From positions 67,042,345 to 67,106,344 of the forward strand of contig CM037781.1 in NCBI GenBank assembly GCA_021229015.1: a stretch of 64,000 nucleotides of DNA, read 5' to 3'. The notes beneath the pieces are model-generated. The model was not told where the DNA came from. It saw nothing but the letters and a program-made list of their open reading frames with translations, and searched no databases. Positions 54,401-61,684 of the stretch are shown piece after piece; positions within the stretch are counted from its first letter, which is position 1; each line of letters starts with the position of its first letter. The position numbers were made by a program, and so were the translations under genes. The DNA comes from Solen grandis. Its lineage: Eukaryota > Mollusca > Bivalvia > Adapedonta > Solenidae.

Positions 54401-56260
54401 ATTTTTATGCATTTAGGGAATTCCCTAAATTTGAAAATATTTATAAAGAATAACCTTAAAGAGCATCATCCATTTCCCTTCTTCAGGAAAACAAAACCCC
54501 CACATGTCTAACTTATTCAATACAAAAATTCAACTCATTTTACATTACTGAAGTCAGACCTCTATGACTGTGAAAAAAGAAAAAGACATGTTAATTAATA
54601 ATCAATGAATAGAAACAAATACTAATTCCATATACGTGTTTGTTTATTGGGTTTAACATCCCACCGACAGTATTTCAGTTATTTGGAGAGAGGATGTCTA
54701 ATCAAGACAGATAAAGTGCTGCCGTACTGCAGTATCATGCTGTATATGTGCCAACCTGTCATATTATCCTGACACTGGGCCAACCAGTCCTGGAACTACC
54801 CTTATATCTGCTGAGCGCCAAGCAAGGAATTCCATATAGACACAATTAAATGCAGTTATAAGTATCATTTGTAGGAATTATAAAACATTATTCAACTTTG
54901 TAAAATGATAATTAAGATGAAGAAAACAAAATCTGGAACTTTAATGCTTAATGGTCCCCTCCCAGCATCCCCCCCAAAAAACCTCAAAGCCGACAAAATT
55001 ACAAATCAACACAATAATAACAAATGACAAAGAATGATATAATTCTATCAATTTTACTGAAATGAGATTTAATTTAATGACTGTGGATGATAATAATGAA
55101 ATAAAATGTTAAATCATTCAAAGAAATAAAGTCATCAAAAATTGGCAGTTATTTCTTTATCAAAGATCAATATTTGACAAGAAATTAATACTGATGTTTT
55201 GGACTTAAAAGACTCCGTTTTAGATTTTCTGGATAAAATTCAATTTATTTTTTAGTAGTTATCTTACAATTCAAAACATTAAGACTTATATCTAAATACT
55301 TAATTACTCCAGTACAATTAAATATTATACCATTAATTAACTAGCAATTAAAACTGCCTTATCTACTTTTTCTGAAAGCCACCATGTCTTTAAAACATCA
55401 TTAACTAATACCATAAATCACAGGAACTTCCAACATAAAAATAATATCAAATGTATAGAAATATGATAATTATTAAATAAAGATGTTTATTAGACACAAC
55501 AAAGGGCCACTGAAATCTACAAAAGGGACCAAGTAGTAAAGAACTCACTACTGTTAACACCTTTAACAATAAGCTATTAACCACGTCATCTGTACATGTT
55601 TCGATTTGCGGTAAGCAGTCAGGAGTTTGCCACAAGATCATAATCAATCGAGATTTTTCTACATTTCAAGAATTAGTAAATAAAGAAAAGAGAAAACACA
55701 ATAACAAAAAAAAATTCAGATGACTATTTCTTCCTTGACAACTATAACTAAAGAGCTCACTAATGAGAGTAATGAACATAATTTTTCATGTCGGTGCATG
55801 TGAACAATCAAAGCATATTTTGTAATGAATGATAATTAAAAACCATGTTACAAAGCGAAGTCTACATTTCTTGTTAAGACGTAATTTATGTATAAAATGT
55901 ATTGCAAAATGCCAGTATACTGGAAGTGAAATCCTATCAGTGTATACATATATTTTACAAACTAATCAATGATGACACTTGAGAATGTGCTGAAAGCGAA
56001 CAAGTAATATGACAGCAGCAATATCACTTCATCCCTGCCGCTACAGATACAGATGACCCTGGTTACTATAGCAACATGCAGACTATCTGTCATCACTATG
56101 TATAAATATATAGAAACTAGTGCCCAAAAGCAGACGTTAGAGAAAAAGTATAACAGGTTATAATAATGATGCATGACTTGCAATATTACAATGTGAGAGA
56201 CTGGTTCGAACTACGTACCGTTATCCTCAGCTTTTCCATCGCTATGAACATCATCTCCCC
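21355..56260 (-). CDS. PURA: Pur-alpha/Pur-beta family nucleic-acid-binding protein, spliced gene span (exons 2-8)
   Basis: Seven minus-strand exons (56219-56260, 45765-45871, 32580-32682, 30077-30195, 27435-27555, 26623-26729, 21355-21462) join with continuous phase and GT/AG borders. With exon 1 at 11524-11566 on the other strand they give 750 nt, 249 residues plus TAG. The product has three PUR repeats, at about residues 36-98, 107-174 and 183-245. Each has a first half built on a strand motif ([36 protein letters not shown]) and a second half with an EFRD- or RFRD-type helix. PUR repeats I and II fold together to bind purine-rich single-stranded DNA and RNA, and repeat III dimerises. The family acts in transcription and in cytoplasmic mRNA transport. 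As I recall, vertebrate PURA is longer, with a Gly-rich N-terminus and a Gln/Glu-rich tail; here both are short and acidic. The sequence cannot distinguish PURA from PURB, so the symbol marks the family. Confidence 0.95.
21579..22567. mobile_element. Non-autonomous pogo/Tigger-like DNA transposon, 989 bp
   Basis: The ends are inverted repeats CAGTCGAATCCCAATTACTC and (right end reversed) CAGTCGAGTCCCTGTTATTC, flanked by TA on both sides (21577-21578, 22568-22569). This is the style of pogo/Tigger elements, which duplicate TA. No transposase frame is seen. A tRNA-derived SINE is inserted near 22111. It lies in PUR intron 7. Confidence 0.65.
22111..22260 (+). mobile_element. tRNA-derived SINE nested in the pogo-like element
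   Basis: It begins GGGCGCCGTGGTCCAGTGGC (A-box TGGTCCAGTGG), has a B-box GGTTCGAACCC about 30 bases on, and a tail of TAAAATAAATAAG. The head resembles a tRNA and the body has no similarity I recognise. Confidence 0.55.
22776..23176. mobile_element. TGGTTCATAC-ended MITE, copy 1
   Basis: It starts CATGGTTCATACAGG and ends CCTGTATGAACCATG, an inverted repeat. The interior is rich in TTCAAGG and TTTTTCAAG phrases. It belongs with 49508-49832 and the interrupted copy at 23730-26302. Confidence 0.65.
23543..23722 (-). repeat. SINE-like repeat (CAGTCACATTATCC family)
   Basis: Shared phrases: GAGACAGATATAGTGCTG, ATGATACCACACCCAGTCA and TATTATCCTGACAC. It is a partial copy of the family seen best at 36194 and 49005. 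Confidence 0.5.
23795..23938. repeat. 36-bp tandem repeat, four units
   Basis: Units begin at 23795, 23831, 23867 and 23903, each of the form CCCnTTCCCTCATGTAGACT. They match the terminal 36 bases of the TTAA-bounded MITEs elsewhere in the window and become more diverged inward. Confidence 0.8.
25356..25597 (-). mobile_element. piggyBac-like MITE, copy 1 of 9
   Basis: TTAA-bounded. It reads TTAACCCTAACCCTCATATA at one end and GAGGGAAAGGGTTAA at the other, with an internal hairpin centred on the CAGGCTGATCTGG / CTGATCAGCCTG arms. Nested in the 2,236-bp element. Confidence 0.8.
26351..26600 (-). mobile_element. tRNA-derived SINE beside PUR exon 7
   Basis: A 14-bp duplication AGTAACCTAGATTG flanks it at 26337-26350 and 26601-26614. 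On the minus strand the head is GGGGCCTCCGTGGTCAAGAG (A-box) with B-box GGTTTGAATCC, resembling a class II tRNA. The 3' end is at low coordinates. The duplication ends nine bases from the exon 7 donor. Confidence 0.8.
26623..26729 (-). CDS. PURA: PUR gene exon 7, first half of PUR repeat III
   Basis: It encodes residues 179-214: acidic EGHSDLPES, then [20 protein letters not shown] and VYLRVSE. FDVGSN is diagnostic of the dimerising third repeat. The acceptor is ATTACAG and the donor GAG|GTAAGA. It is phase 1 in and phase 0 out. A SINE with clear target-site duplications lies nine bases past the donor, on the intron 7 side (26351-26600). Confidence 0.96.
27435..27555 (-). CDS. PURA: PUR gene exon 6, second half of PUR repeat II
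   Basis: It encodes residues 139-178: [13 protein letters not shown], then [20 protein letters not shown], then an acidic end (EFGTDDH). The [13 protein letters not shown] segment is a hallmark of repeat II. The acceptor is CCACAG and the donor ATG|GTATGG. It is phase 0 in and phase 1 out. Confidence 0.96.
27905..28500. repeat. Dispersed repeat rich in TGTCGAGATAA phrases
   Basis: CGAGATAT, TGTCGAGATAAC, TGTCGAGATAAG and TCAAGATATG recur, partly as an irregular tandem. It lies in PUR intron 5, has no coding frame of interest, and its family is unknown. Confidence 0.35.
29110..29300 (-). mobile_element. 5'-truncated copy of the SINE seen at 26351 and 32709
   Basis: It shares AGTTTACCATCGCTGCGACAG, the CAAGCCAGCTGGAAGGCTTC core and a reversed B-box (CTAGAACCCACTGG). 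The tRNA-like A-box end is missing. In PUR intron 5. Confidence 0.7.
29556..29794 (+). mobile_element. piggyBac-like MITE, copy 2 of 9
   Basis: It opens TAACCCTTTCCCTCATAGAG and closes GAGGGAAAGGGTTAA, with the same internal hairpin. The open frame on it is a by-product. PUR intron 5. Confidence 0.85.
30077..30195 (-). CDS. PURA: PUR gene exon 5, linker and first half of PUR repeat II
   Basis: It encodes residues 99-138. A Pro/Asn/Asp linker ([19 protein letters not shown]) is followed by [20 protein letters not shown], which is almost identical to the vertebrate repeat II core. The acceptor is GTTTCAG and the donor AGA|GTACGT. It is phase 1 in and phase 0 out. Confidence 0.96.
30902..30928. 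repeat. Poly-G tract
   Basis: About 27 consecutive G in PUR intron 4. Length is likely unreliable in sequencing. Confidence 0.9.
31160..31440. repeat. Two-unit diverged tandem (GTAACAGTGACCTTGACCCT)
   Basis: The block TTTTTAGTAACARTGACCTTG...AAGGTATCTA occurs at about 31170 and again at about 31327, roughly 160 bp apart. The phrase is typical of satellite-cored elements; head and tail are not visible. PUR intron 4. Confidence 0.5.
31521..31674. mobile_element. Short MITE with CAGGCCC / TTGAGAACA ends, copy 1
   Basis: The left end is CCAGGCCCAGTGTTATCAAA and the right end reversed is CCAGGCCCCATGTTCTCAAA. TTAAGTATGA / GTACTTAAGTA motifs lie inside both ends. PUR intron 4. Confidence 0.6.
32346..32494. 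mobile_element. Short MITE with CAGGCCC / TTGAGAACA ends, copy 2
   Basis: The left end is CCTGTCCCTGTGTTCTCAAA and the right end reversed is CAGGCCTCTTGTTCTCAAA. It shares TACTTAAGTATGA with copy 1 and lies 86 bases past the PUR exon 4 donor. Confidence 0.6.
32580..32682 (-). CDS. PURA: PUR gene exon 4, second half of PUR repeat I
   Basis: It encodes residues 65-98, starting [20 protein letters not shown] and continuing [14 protein letters not shown]. This corresponds to the strand-plus-helix half of repeat I in known Pur proteins. It is phase 0 in and phase 1 out, with donor CTGG|GTAAGT. A tRNA-derived SINE starts only about 27 bases upstream of the acceptor (32709-32964), so the splicing signals of this exon lie next to mobile DNA. 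Confidence 0.96.
32709..32964 (-). mobile_element. tRNA-derived SINE just upstream of PUR exon 4
   Basis: It is flanked by GACATTTCA at 32700-32708 and 32965-32973. On the minus strand the head GCCGCCGTTGCCAAGCGGTT (A-box) and B-box GGGTTCGAATCCC are the best-preserved tRNA-like features in the window and resemble tRNA-Leu or tRNA-Ser. It shares a core with 26351-26600. Confidence 0.8.
32974..33180. repeat. Fragment of a satellite-cored element
   Basis: Phrases such as AACTTTGGAAGAGGACCATC, CCTACTAAGTTTCATGAAAA and a terminal CACAAGAGCTC match the monomer and tail style of 4237-6114, in degraded form. Confidence 0.4.
33404..33645 (+). mobile_element. piggyBac-like MITE, copy 3 of 9
   Basis: TTAA on both sides, CCCTTTCCCTCATAGAGG at the left and GCGGGAAAGGG at the right, 242 bp, with an intact internal hairpin (GCCTGCGAGTAACTCGCAGGC). 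PUR intron 3. Confidence 0.9.
34418..34659 (-). mobile_element. piggyBac-like MITE, copy 4 of 9
   Basis: TTAA on both sides, left CCCTTTCCCTCATATAGACT, right GAGAGAAAGGG, 242 bp. PUR intron 3. Confidence 0.9.
36194..36420 (-). repeat. SINE-like repeat (CAGTCACATTATCC family), good copy
   Basis: It begins GTTTGTTTATTGGGTTTAAT, contains CCCACCGACAGTATTTCAGT, GATAGATATAGTGCTGCC and CAGTCACATTATCCTGACAC, and ends near GAGCTATACCAGTAC. The same order of blocks occurs at 44784, 49005 and 54635. Confidence 0.6.
39195..40122 (+). mobile_element. Satellite-cored element, 161-bp units
   Basis: Five units (GTACATCAAGGGCCATAACT near 39200, 39361, 39522, 39683, 39844) repeat every 161 bp. A GACGACGGACC stretch and the hairpin tail GCTCACCCTGAGC / GCTCAGGTGAGC ending CTAAAAA follow at 40060-40122. 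The head could not be placed. Four open frames spaced 161 bp apart are shadows of the repeat. PUR intron 3. Confidence 0.75.
40565..41755. repeat. 33-bp minisatellite, about 36 units
   Basis: The unit is of the form ATTATATATCACATTGTTGG + TATAACCAAGGCC. A left block (to about 41215) carries GTTGGTATAACC and a right block carries CCTCGGTGTAACC. A few units have 3-bp insertions (TATTATTATAGATCAC). Degenerate units continue to about 42010 and include a poly-C tract at 41908-41938. Because 33 is a multiple of three, long frames stay open on both strands. PUR intron 3. Confidence 0.92.
42167..44090 (+). mobile_element. Satellite-cored element (AACAAGAGCTGTCAGAGG type), outer
   Basis: The head AACAAGAGCTGTCAGAGGAC and tail GAATAGTTGAGCTAAAAA bound repeated blocks containing GCATGCAAAACTTTAACCAA and GATGCCCCTAAACATATT. 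A second element of the same general design is inserted in it (42398-43340). PUR intron 3. Confidence 0.6.
42398..43340 (+). mobile_element. Satellite-cored element, roughly 145-bp units, nested
   Basis: The head is AACAAGAGGGCCAAGATGGC, followed by four to five units (GACCTACTGACCTAC near 42707, 42851, 42997, 43138), then GACGGATGACGGAC and the tail GCTCACCCTGAGC / GGTCAGGTGAGCTAAAAA. Head and tail match the element at 4237-6114 while the core differs. Confidence 0.75.
44105..44320. repeat. Dispersed repeat, inverted relative to 52475-52665
   Basis: It shares CATGATGGACCATGATCACA-type sequence with the reverse complement of 52475-52665 (TGTGATCATGGTCCATCAAG), and both copies carry a CTATAAATGC / GCCTTTATAG block. 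Probably a MITE; its ends are not sharp. PUR intron 3. Confidence 0.45.
44784..44990 (-). repeat. SINE-like repeat (CAGTCACATTATCC family)
   Basis: It contains GGGTTTGACATCCCACTGAG, GTCTACTTGAGACGGATATA and GTGGCATGATACCACACCCA, in the same block order as 36194-36420. PUR intron 3. Confidence 0.55.
45765..45871 (-). CDS. PURA: PUR gene exon 3, first half of PUR repeat I
   Basis: It encodes residues 29-64: [15 protein letters not shown] followed by [21 protein letters not shown]. This aligns directly with the vertebrate segment around [22 protein letters not shown]. The acceptor is TTTCAG at 45872-45877 and the donor GAG|GTAAG. It is phase 1 in and phase 0 out. The flanking introns are the largest in the gene (10.3 kb upstream, 13.1 kb downstream). 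Confidence 0.96.
47589..47830 (+). mobile_element. piggyBac-like MITE, copy 5 of 9
   Basis: TTAA on both sides, left CCCTTTCCCTCATAGAGG, right TATGAGGGAAAGGG, 242 bp, internal hairpin intact. PUR intron 2. Confidence 0.9.
49005..49300 (-). mobile_element. SINE (CAGTCACATTATCC family) with tRNA-like end
   Basis: It carries GTTGGGTTTAACATCCAACC at one end. At the other end it has a reversed B-box (GGGATCAAACCCCC) followed by CCTCCTGCTCCCGAGG, as expected of a tRNA head on the minus strand. This is the copy that best shows the family to be tRNA-derived. PUR intron 2. Confidence 0.55.
49508..49832. mobile_element. TGGTTCATAC-ended MITE, copy 3, uninterrupted
   Basis: It starts CATGGTTCATACAAAT and ends TTGTGCCAACCATG, about 325 bp. 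It matches both flanks of the 2,236-bp insertion at 23795-26030 and so preserves the empty site (GGACTTCAAATTTAAA). PUR intron 2. Confidence 0.65.
50740..51000. repeat. Dispersed repeat with inverted CTGATCAG motif
   Basis: CAGAGAAGATCCTGATCAGA is the reverse complement of the motif at 6441-6520 and 35462. The preceding CTCATGAATATTTATGAAC matches its palindromic tail. A related fragment with CTGCTCTGTTTGCTCATATG is near 51540. PUR intron 2. Confidence 0.4.
52475..52665. repeat. Dispersed repeat, second copy of 44105-44320
   Basis: CAATCCATCATTAAACTGTG at the left and CAATGATGGATGGATTACTT at the right form partial inverted ends. The interior is the reverse complement of parts of 44105-44320. 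PUR intron 2. Confidence 0.5.
53494..53712. repeat. 70-bp tandem repeat, three units
   Basis: Units begin near 53494, 53565 and 53635 with CAAGCACCCCAATCAACAAC and contain ACTAATGGCACAGTCCAAAA. PUR intron 2; no coding sense. Confidence 0.8.
54635..54835 (-). repeat. SINE-like repeat (CAGTCACATTATCC family)
   Basis: It contains GTTTATTGGGTTTAACATCC, CACCGACAGTATTTCAG, ATTATCCTGACACTGGGCCA and TGAGCGCCAAGCAAGG, in the same order as 36194-36420. PUR intron 2. Confidence 0.6.
56219..56260 (-). CDS. PURA: PUR gene exon 2, 42-nt acidic linker exon
   Basis: The acceptor is TATAG at 56261-56262 and the donor is ACG|GTACGT. It is phase 1 in and phase 1 out and encodes residues 15-28, an acidic Gly/Asp stretch ending in GKAEDN. 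It has no fold of its own and lengthens the N-terminal tail before PUR repeat I. Because it is symmetric, skipping it joins exon 1 to exon 3 in frame, so it could be a cassette exon. Its identification rests on splice sites, phase and composition rather than on a conserved domain. Confidence 0.7.
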
Positions 56261-58880
56261 CTATACAGGATAAACAGACAAACAGTGCATCTTTAAACAT
56301 AGGTGGATAATGATTGGATGAAGAGGGCTGTCTAAGAAGTACATTAGGACTAAGACCTTATCCCGTTCCAGTAAATACAAAGGGAGGAAACTGTGCAGAG
56401 GTTGAATATGATGGACGGGCAAAACATGGGTTAAGAAATGAGACGCTCTCCAGTCAATGGATTAACAAATGAATGTTAGCATGAATTCTAAAATTGAACT
56501 GAAGTCAACTAGATACAGAGAGATTATCTAAGACATTCTGATGAAGAAATAGTATTCCACGTTGTCATGATAAAACAGTATGAGAGGACATTGCATTAAA
56601 AAAAAAAAAAAAAAAAACTCCTGAAATTATTTTGGAAAACTCTGAAAGAATATCACAAAACTTAAATTCTTTCATAACATGTGATATGTAATTGAAGACC
56701 ATCTGTATAAAGTGGATAAACTTATTTTTTAAGACATATCGTATAAAAGCCCAATTGCAATACCCCTACTTCAGTCTTCTAATCATTATTTACGACACAT
56801 ATGCAAGATAACATGACTATGATTTTTGTGTTTTATAATGTATAATATAGTGTCATACCATACAGTTAGGCATATGTTTTCCATTATCAAAAAAAAAAAA
56901 AAAAAAAAAAAATTATCTAAGAGAATCAAACCTTGTGTGTTTGTATATATGTTAATACACATTAAAATGGACAATAAGAACTTTCAATGACTAATAATAA
57001 TATTTCTGATCTCAAAATATCTTAAGCAGATGTGCAGCAGAGCAGTGTAAGGCCTTTTACTTTTTGTAAAACACAGAAATTGCGAATTTGTACCTAAGAG
57101 ATCTAGAAAAGATGGAGCAACCTCCCTACCAGACACCTTTTTTTTCTTGATTCTGTCTCCAATACATTATTTTTTATCTTATTCTTTTTCTGCTAGCATT
57201 GTAATGAAGAAAAAAATGTCATTGGAAATAACTATATATTTACAATGTGACCTAAACCTGCTGAATTTCTCAAATGGACTTAGCCGGTACTTTTTTTTGG
57301 AACTGTCCATTATCAATTTTAGGGATAACAAGATGAAAACTTGTAGTTGGTTAGCCAACAGTAGCCAGGCCAGCCTGCACATCCGTGCAGGCTTGCCTGG
57401 CTCTTTACTGGTGGCAAAGGTTAGCATTTACGGTTCCAGTAGGATAAGGGTTAACGTAAGTACCCATATTTTTGTAAGGATGTTAAAACAAGAGAATATA
57501 AGTGTACTACTGGTTGTCTTCATCCCTGATTTCACAACAGAATACACACCAATAACTTCCTTCACATTTGACATTTCAGCAAATTTCTTCCCTTTCTCCC
57601 TCCCTAGCACAAGAAATTTGTTTCATTTGAAATTATTTTTTGGCTTACCACTGTGAATGGTCGTTAACTCACCGAAACCATATTTGTAAAACAGAACATA
57701 GTATAGACTAAAGCATAAAGTTTATAAATTTAAATTAAGAAAATTATTTTTCCTAATATGTTTAAGTAGCTTTATCTCGGTTACTGACATTTATTTTTAT
57801 TTTCTTCATGACTGTGTTAAGTAATTATTTTTACAAATTTACACCTAGATTGGACCAGTACTGTGAGTCTGGGAAGGTCATGATTTTAAACCACGGCCTG
57901 CAGATGTTAGTTTTAGTTACCACTCGGGACCATGGCACCTTTTTCACCCTCCATTAGTAATAGATAAATCCTATCATGGTATCTTGTAACACTGGCAACT
58001 TCTTTTATGATGATGGTAGAAATATATTTATGATAGATTATATATATGTTACAAAAACCAAGTCTTGGATGAAAAATGTACAATGATGTCACATGTGATG
58101 TTTTCAACTTGTTCATCTCTCTCTTTTCTCTCCAAGTCAAAGTAAGTCTACAAAGCTGAGACCCTTACTTATATAAAACATAGCCATGACAAAAAATAAT
58201 TAAAGCAGACTTTCAACAGTTCTGCACAATTAAAAGGAAATGAGATGTGACTATGTTAAGTGAAATATCAAATAAAACCAAAAACTTGTTAAGTCAATTA
58301 ACACCATTTCAAATGTAATATTTTTAATGTTCTAACACTAAAGGCAGGTCAGCTTATTATCATTCAAGTTATGATAAATTTTGTATATTTTATTTATATT
58401 TTCATTCTGGTGTACAAAACATTAACACTATTGTACCTGGATCTGTATAGATCACTATGCTGGATAAACTACCAGAAAATGACTTTATAAAAATGTTCCA
58501 AACAAGGAGTTGAGCAGCACAAGTTCCTTGCATTGCTTTCATTGAGGCAGAGATATGTTCAAAATAATCATTTTAGAGATTTGTGTTTCTATTGAACGTT
58601 TTGAAAACTGCCAAGCAGATTCTAGATTAGAAAACCCTAAGGCCATTCCTTCAGACATGTCTCTATGCACACTGTAGATTATTCAAATCTATTAAGTTTT
58701 CCTAAAGAAACCAACGATATGATGTTACTGCATTATAAACTTAAACCATGTGAAGAGGATACATCAACCTCCTCATCATTTCCAAACTTAAATCAATTAA
58801 AACATCACTTGATTAGATCTAAAACTCTCATTCATTTGAACCAAACTGATATAACATCAATATGTTCTTATCCACCAATC
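56261..58880. other. Probable PUR intron 1 sequence; no exon seen
   Basis: It lies upstream of PUR exon 2 on the minus strand. It contains long A tracts (about 56599-56618, 56889-56910), one compact hairpin (57354-57415) and a 169-codon open frame that I do not regard as a gene. No minus-strand exon with an ATG and a phase 1 donor is present. Confidence 0.45.
57354..57415. other. Compact GC-rich hairpin
   Basis: AGCCAGGCCAGCCTGCAC and GTGCAGGCTTGCCTGGCT form an 18-bp stem with one mismatch and a 4-base loop. The pairing extends weakly outward (CCAACAGTA / TTACTGGTGG). It could be a precursor-like RNA fold or the core of a palindromic MITE. Confidence 0.6.
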
Positions 58881-58883
58881 TTA

Positions 58884-59125
58884 TTAACCCTTTCCCTCAT
58901 AGAGGAAACCATGAAAAGACCTATGCGAACAACATAAAACCAGATCAGCCTGCGAGTAACTTGCAGGCTGATCAGGTTTTATGCTGTTCGCTGCTCCTCA
59001 GTGGTCTGGAAATGAGGACTTTATAATTAAATTTGTTAAGGTTTAATTGTGGTTTTCTGTAGATCAGGCTTTATGTGGTACCTATTGAGTGTGTCAAAAT
59101 GAGTCTATATGAGGGAAAGGGTTAA
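58884..59125 (+). mobile_element. piggyBac-like MITE, copy 6 of 9
   Basis: TTAA on both sides, left CCCTTTCCCTCATAGAGG, right TATGAGGGAAAGGG, 242 bp. Confidence 0.9.
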
Positions 59126-60128
59126 TAAATTCTAAAATAGTATAACCACTGCTGATGTGAAAGGGTCACAAAATTAAACTCTCACAAAAAAAAAACAACA
59201 CACACACACATTTTTCAGTGTAAGCTATATAAAATTGATTTTGACCTATTTCTTGAACCAATCTTATCTTGGTTAACAACCGAAGAGTTTGAGAAAGCAA
59301 TTGTTTCATTGGTTTGCATAAATTATTTTAGGATATTCCATCATAAAATGTGCGTTTCAGGGTGCATATCTTTCTGCATGATTGTCAATTAGCAAATAAC
59401 AATTTAATCTACCCATTTAAACATAAAAACCATCCAGTTGAAAAATTCAAACATAAAAACCACCCAGTTGAATAAGTAAACAGTTTTAAGTATTTAGAAA
59501 AGGTAGTTAACATTTGTAGTGGACTCGTTCCTCTAAGTCACAATAACTTATTTATATCTAGTAACAGCCTCCATGGACCAAATCACACTGACGGAACCTT
59601 TTTTTTATGTTTCTTTTATATTATATTTTTGTCCTTTTCTTTCTTTTTTTTTCACTGGCTAGTATACTACATTTCCTAAATTTAGCGACAAATACATTTT
59701 CCAGTATTAATTTAAAATCACTATTAAAACTTGCCAGCACTATTATATTAAATACAGGGTTACAGATAAGGTGCGTATTTGCGTAATTATGCAAATAAAA
59801 AATAGATCAAAAACCAATTCTTTAAAATATCTAGCGTATAAAAAAGCAATTAAAAATTAGGTTACTCAAATATCCAAAACATTAAAGCGTATTGGTACGC
59901 AACATTATGAAACCGAGAGATATTTACAACTACTCGTATATGTTACTTGCGAATCTGCAAAATAGACTGCAAACGATTTCCGGTAAATTCCTACTTTGGG
60001 TTCCATTCAAATAAAACATAAATCCAGTCTGTCTTATTCGTTCATCTGACGCTTTTCTATTTGTTTGCTTCAAATATGATTAAACAAGGTAAGAAAAAAA
60101 AAAAAAGGTAAACGTTTAAAAAAACACT

Positions 60129-60335
60129 TTGAGCAGATACCTAACACTGCATGCGAACCAAACGTCAGACGTATGTCGTGCAAAACTTGACGATCTGGAA
60201 ATTGAGATCGTCTGTAGCAGCACCGAGGTTGTCAGAAGTATTTTAGACGAAGCTTTGGACCGTGTTTACGAACCAAAGAAGCACGACAGCAGTAGAGTCG
60301 ATAGCATCCAATTCCATTTTAACCAAACATGTTAA
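60129..60335 (+). CDS. Short open frame with protein-like composition, origin unknown
   Basis: A 68-codon frame to TAA contains AKLDDLEIEIVCSSTEVVRS, then ILDEALDRVYEPKKHDSSRV. It is charged, predicted helical and markedly more GC-rich than its surroundings, unlike the chance frames nearby. It might be a decayed retrocopy or transposon fragment, or an exon with an acceptor at TTGAGCAG (60130-60137), although the pyrimidine tract there is poor. I do not recognise the protein. Confidence 0.25.
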   Translation: MSRYLTLHANQTSDVCRAKLDDLEIEIVCSSTEVVRSILDEALDRVYEPKKHDSSRVDSIQFHFNQTC

Positions 60336-61007
60336 CCAGTAAATAGTTTAATAAATTAAATAGTTAAAATTGCTAAATCTTTGAATCTGGAAGATCAAAA
60401 ATGATTGAATGTTTTTAATTTTAATTGTTGTGGAGCTAATGATAAATCCTGCATATGATAATTGTTAAATGGACATTGTTGCATACAAGAACAGCAGGCG
60501 CATATACCAGTAAGAACATGTACTGTTATTTCAATTCCAAAATTAAGTTGAGGGAAAAAAGCAATTGACTTAATTTGATGGAGTAACCATATCTTCATTA
60601 CTCAATTAAAATTGTGAAAACTCAATTCCTTGAAAAGTTGATGAGTAAATACCCAATTGCCCTAAAACCTTATATGTAACCCTGAAATATTAATTATAAT
60701 TTAACACTTTTACTTTCTTTAACTTTCATATCCTTTTTTTTTCTCTTATGCAGAATATCTTCTTAAAATATTTCTTGTTCAGTCTGAGAAACATTTTCTT
60801 GCAACTTCAACTATTAACACAATGGGAATTTTCTAGAATTTCATTAATCTGTCATTGTTGTCTAAACAGTCTTGTAAGGAATACAGGATTATACAAGTTT
60901 GTAAACATATGGTCACAAACTTATGAACATTCAATTATACATGCAATAACTGTGTTATATTCTACTTTATGTATCATCATTTTATCGATATCCAACATCT
61001 AATATTT

Positions 61008-61249
61008 TTAACCCTTTCCCTCATATAGACTCATTTTGACGCACTCAACAGGTACCACATAAAGCCCGATCTGCAGAAAACCACAGTTAAACCTTACCAA
61101 ATTTAATGATAAAGTCCTCATTTCCAGACCACTGAGGAGCTGCGAACAGCATAAAACCTGATCAGCCTGCGAGTTACTCGCAAGCTGATCTGGATGTATG
61201 CTGTTCCCATAGGTCTTTTCATGGTATCCTCTATGAGGGAAAGGGTTAA
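61008..61249 (-). mobile_element. piggyBac-like MITE, copy 7 of 9
   Basis: TTAA on both sides, left CCCTTTCCCTCATATAGACT, right TATGAGGGAAAGGG. The hairpin has more mismatches than in other copies (GATGTATGCTGTTCCC). Confidence 0.9.
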
Positions 61250-61442
61250 ATTGCCAACAGAATTTTTAAAGAATCAATGACAGCTTTATTTGGACCCTAA
61301 ATGAGGTTCATAAATAATATATGATAATCTGACGTTGGCTGCATGTACTATATTATGATTATTGGATAATTAGGCATTATTTTTAATATGCTGATTATTA
61401 TGAGGAGTTAGGATGGTAATGAATACTAGTGTGAAAAGTGCA

Positions 61443-61684
61443 TTAACCCTTTCCCTCATATAGACTCATTTTGACACACTCAATAGGTATCACATACAAC
61501 CTGATCTGCAGAAAACCACAGTTAAACCTTACCAAATTTAATTACAAAATTCTCATTTTCAGACCACTGAGGAGCAGCGAACAGCATAAAACCTGATCAG
61601 CCTGCGAGTTACTCGCAGGCTGATCTGGTTTTATGCTGTTCGCATAGGTCTTTTCATGGTTTCCTCTATGAGGGAAAGGTTTAA
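61443..61684 (-). mobile_element. piggyBac-like MITE, copy 8 of 9
   Basis: TTAA on both sides. One terminal base differs (GAGGGAAAGGTTTAA). Only about 190 bases separate it from copy 7, in the same orientation. Confidence 0.9.

Noticed and set aside
57147..57656. 169-codon plus-strand open frame
   Set aside because: Hydrophobic, AT-driven composition, no recognisable domain, and it runs through a palindromic hairpin; probably chance.
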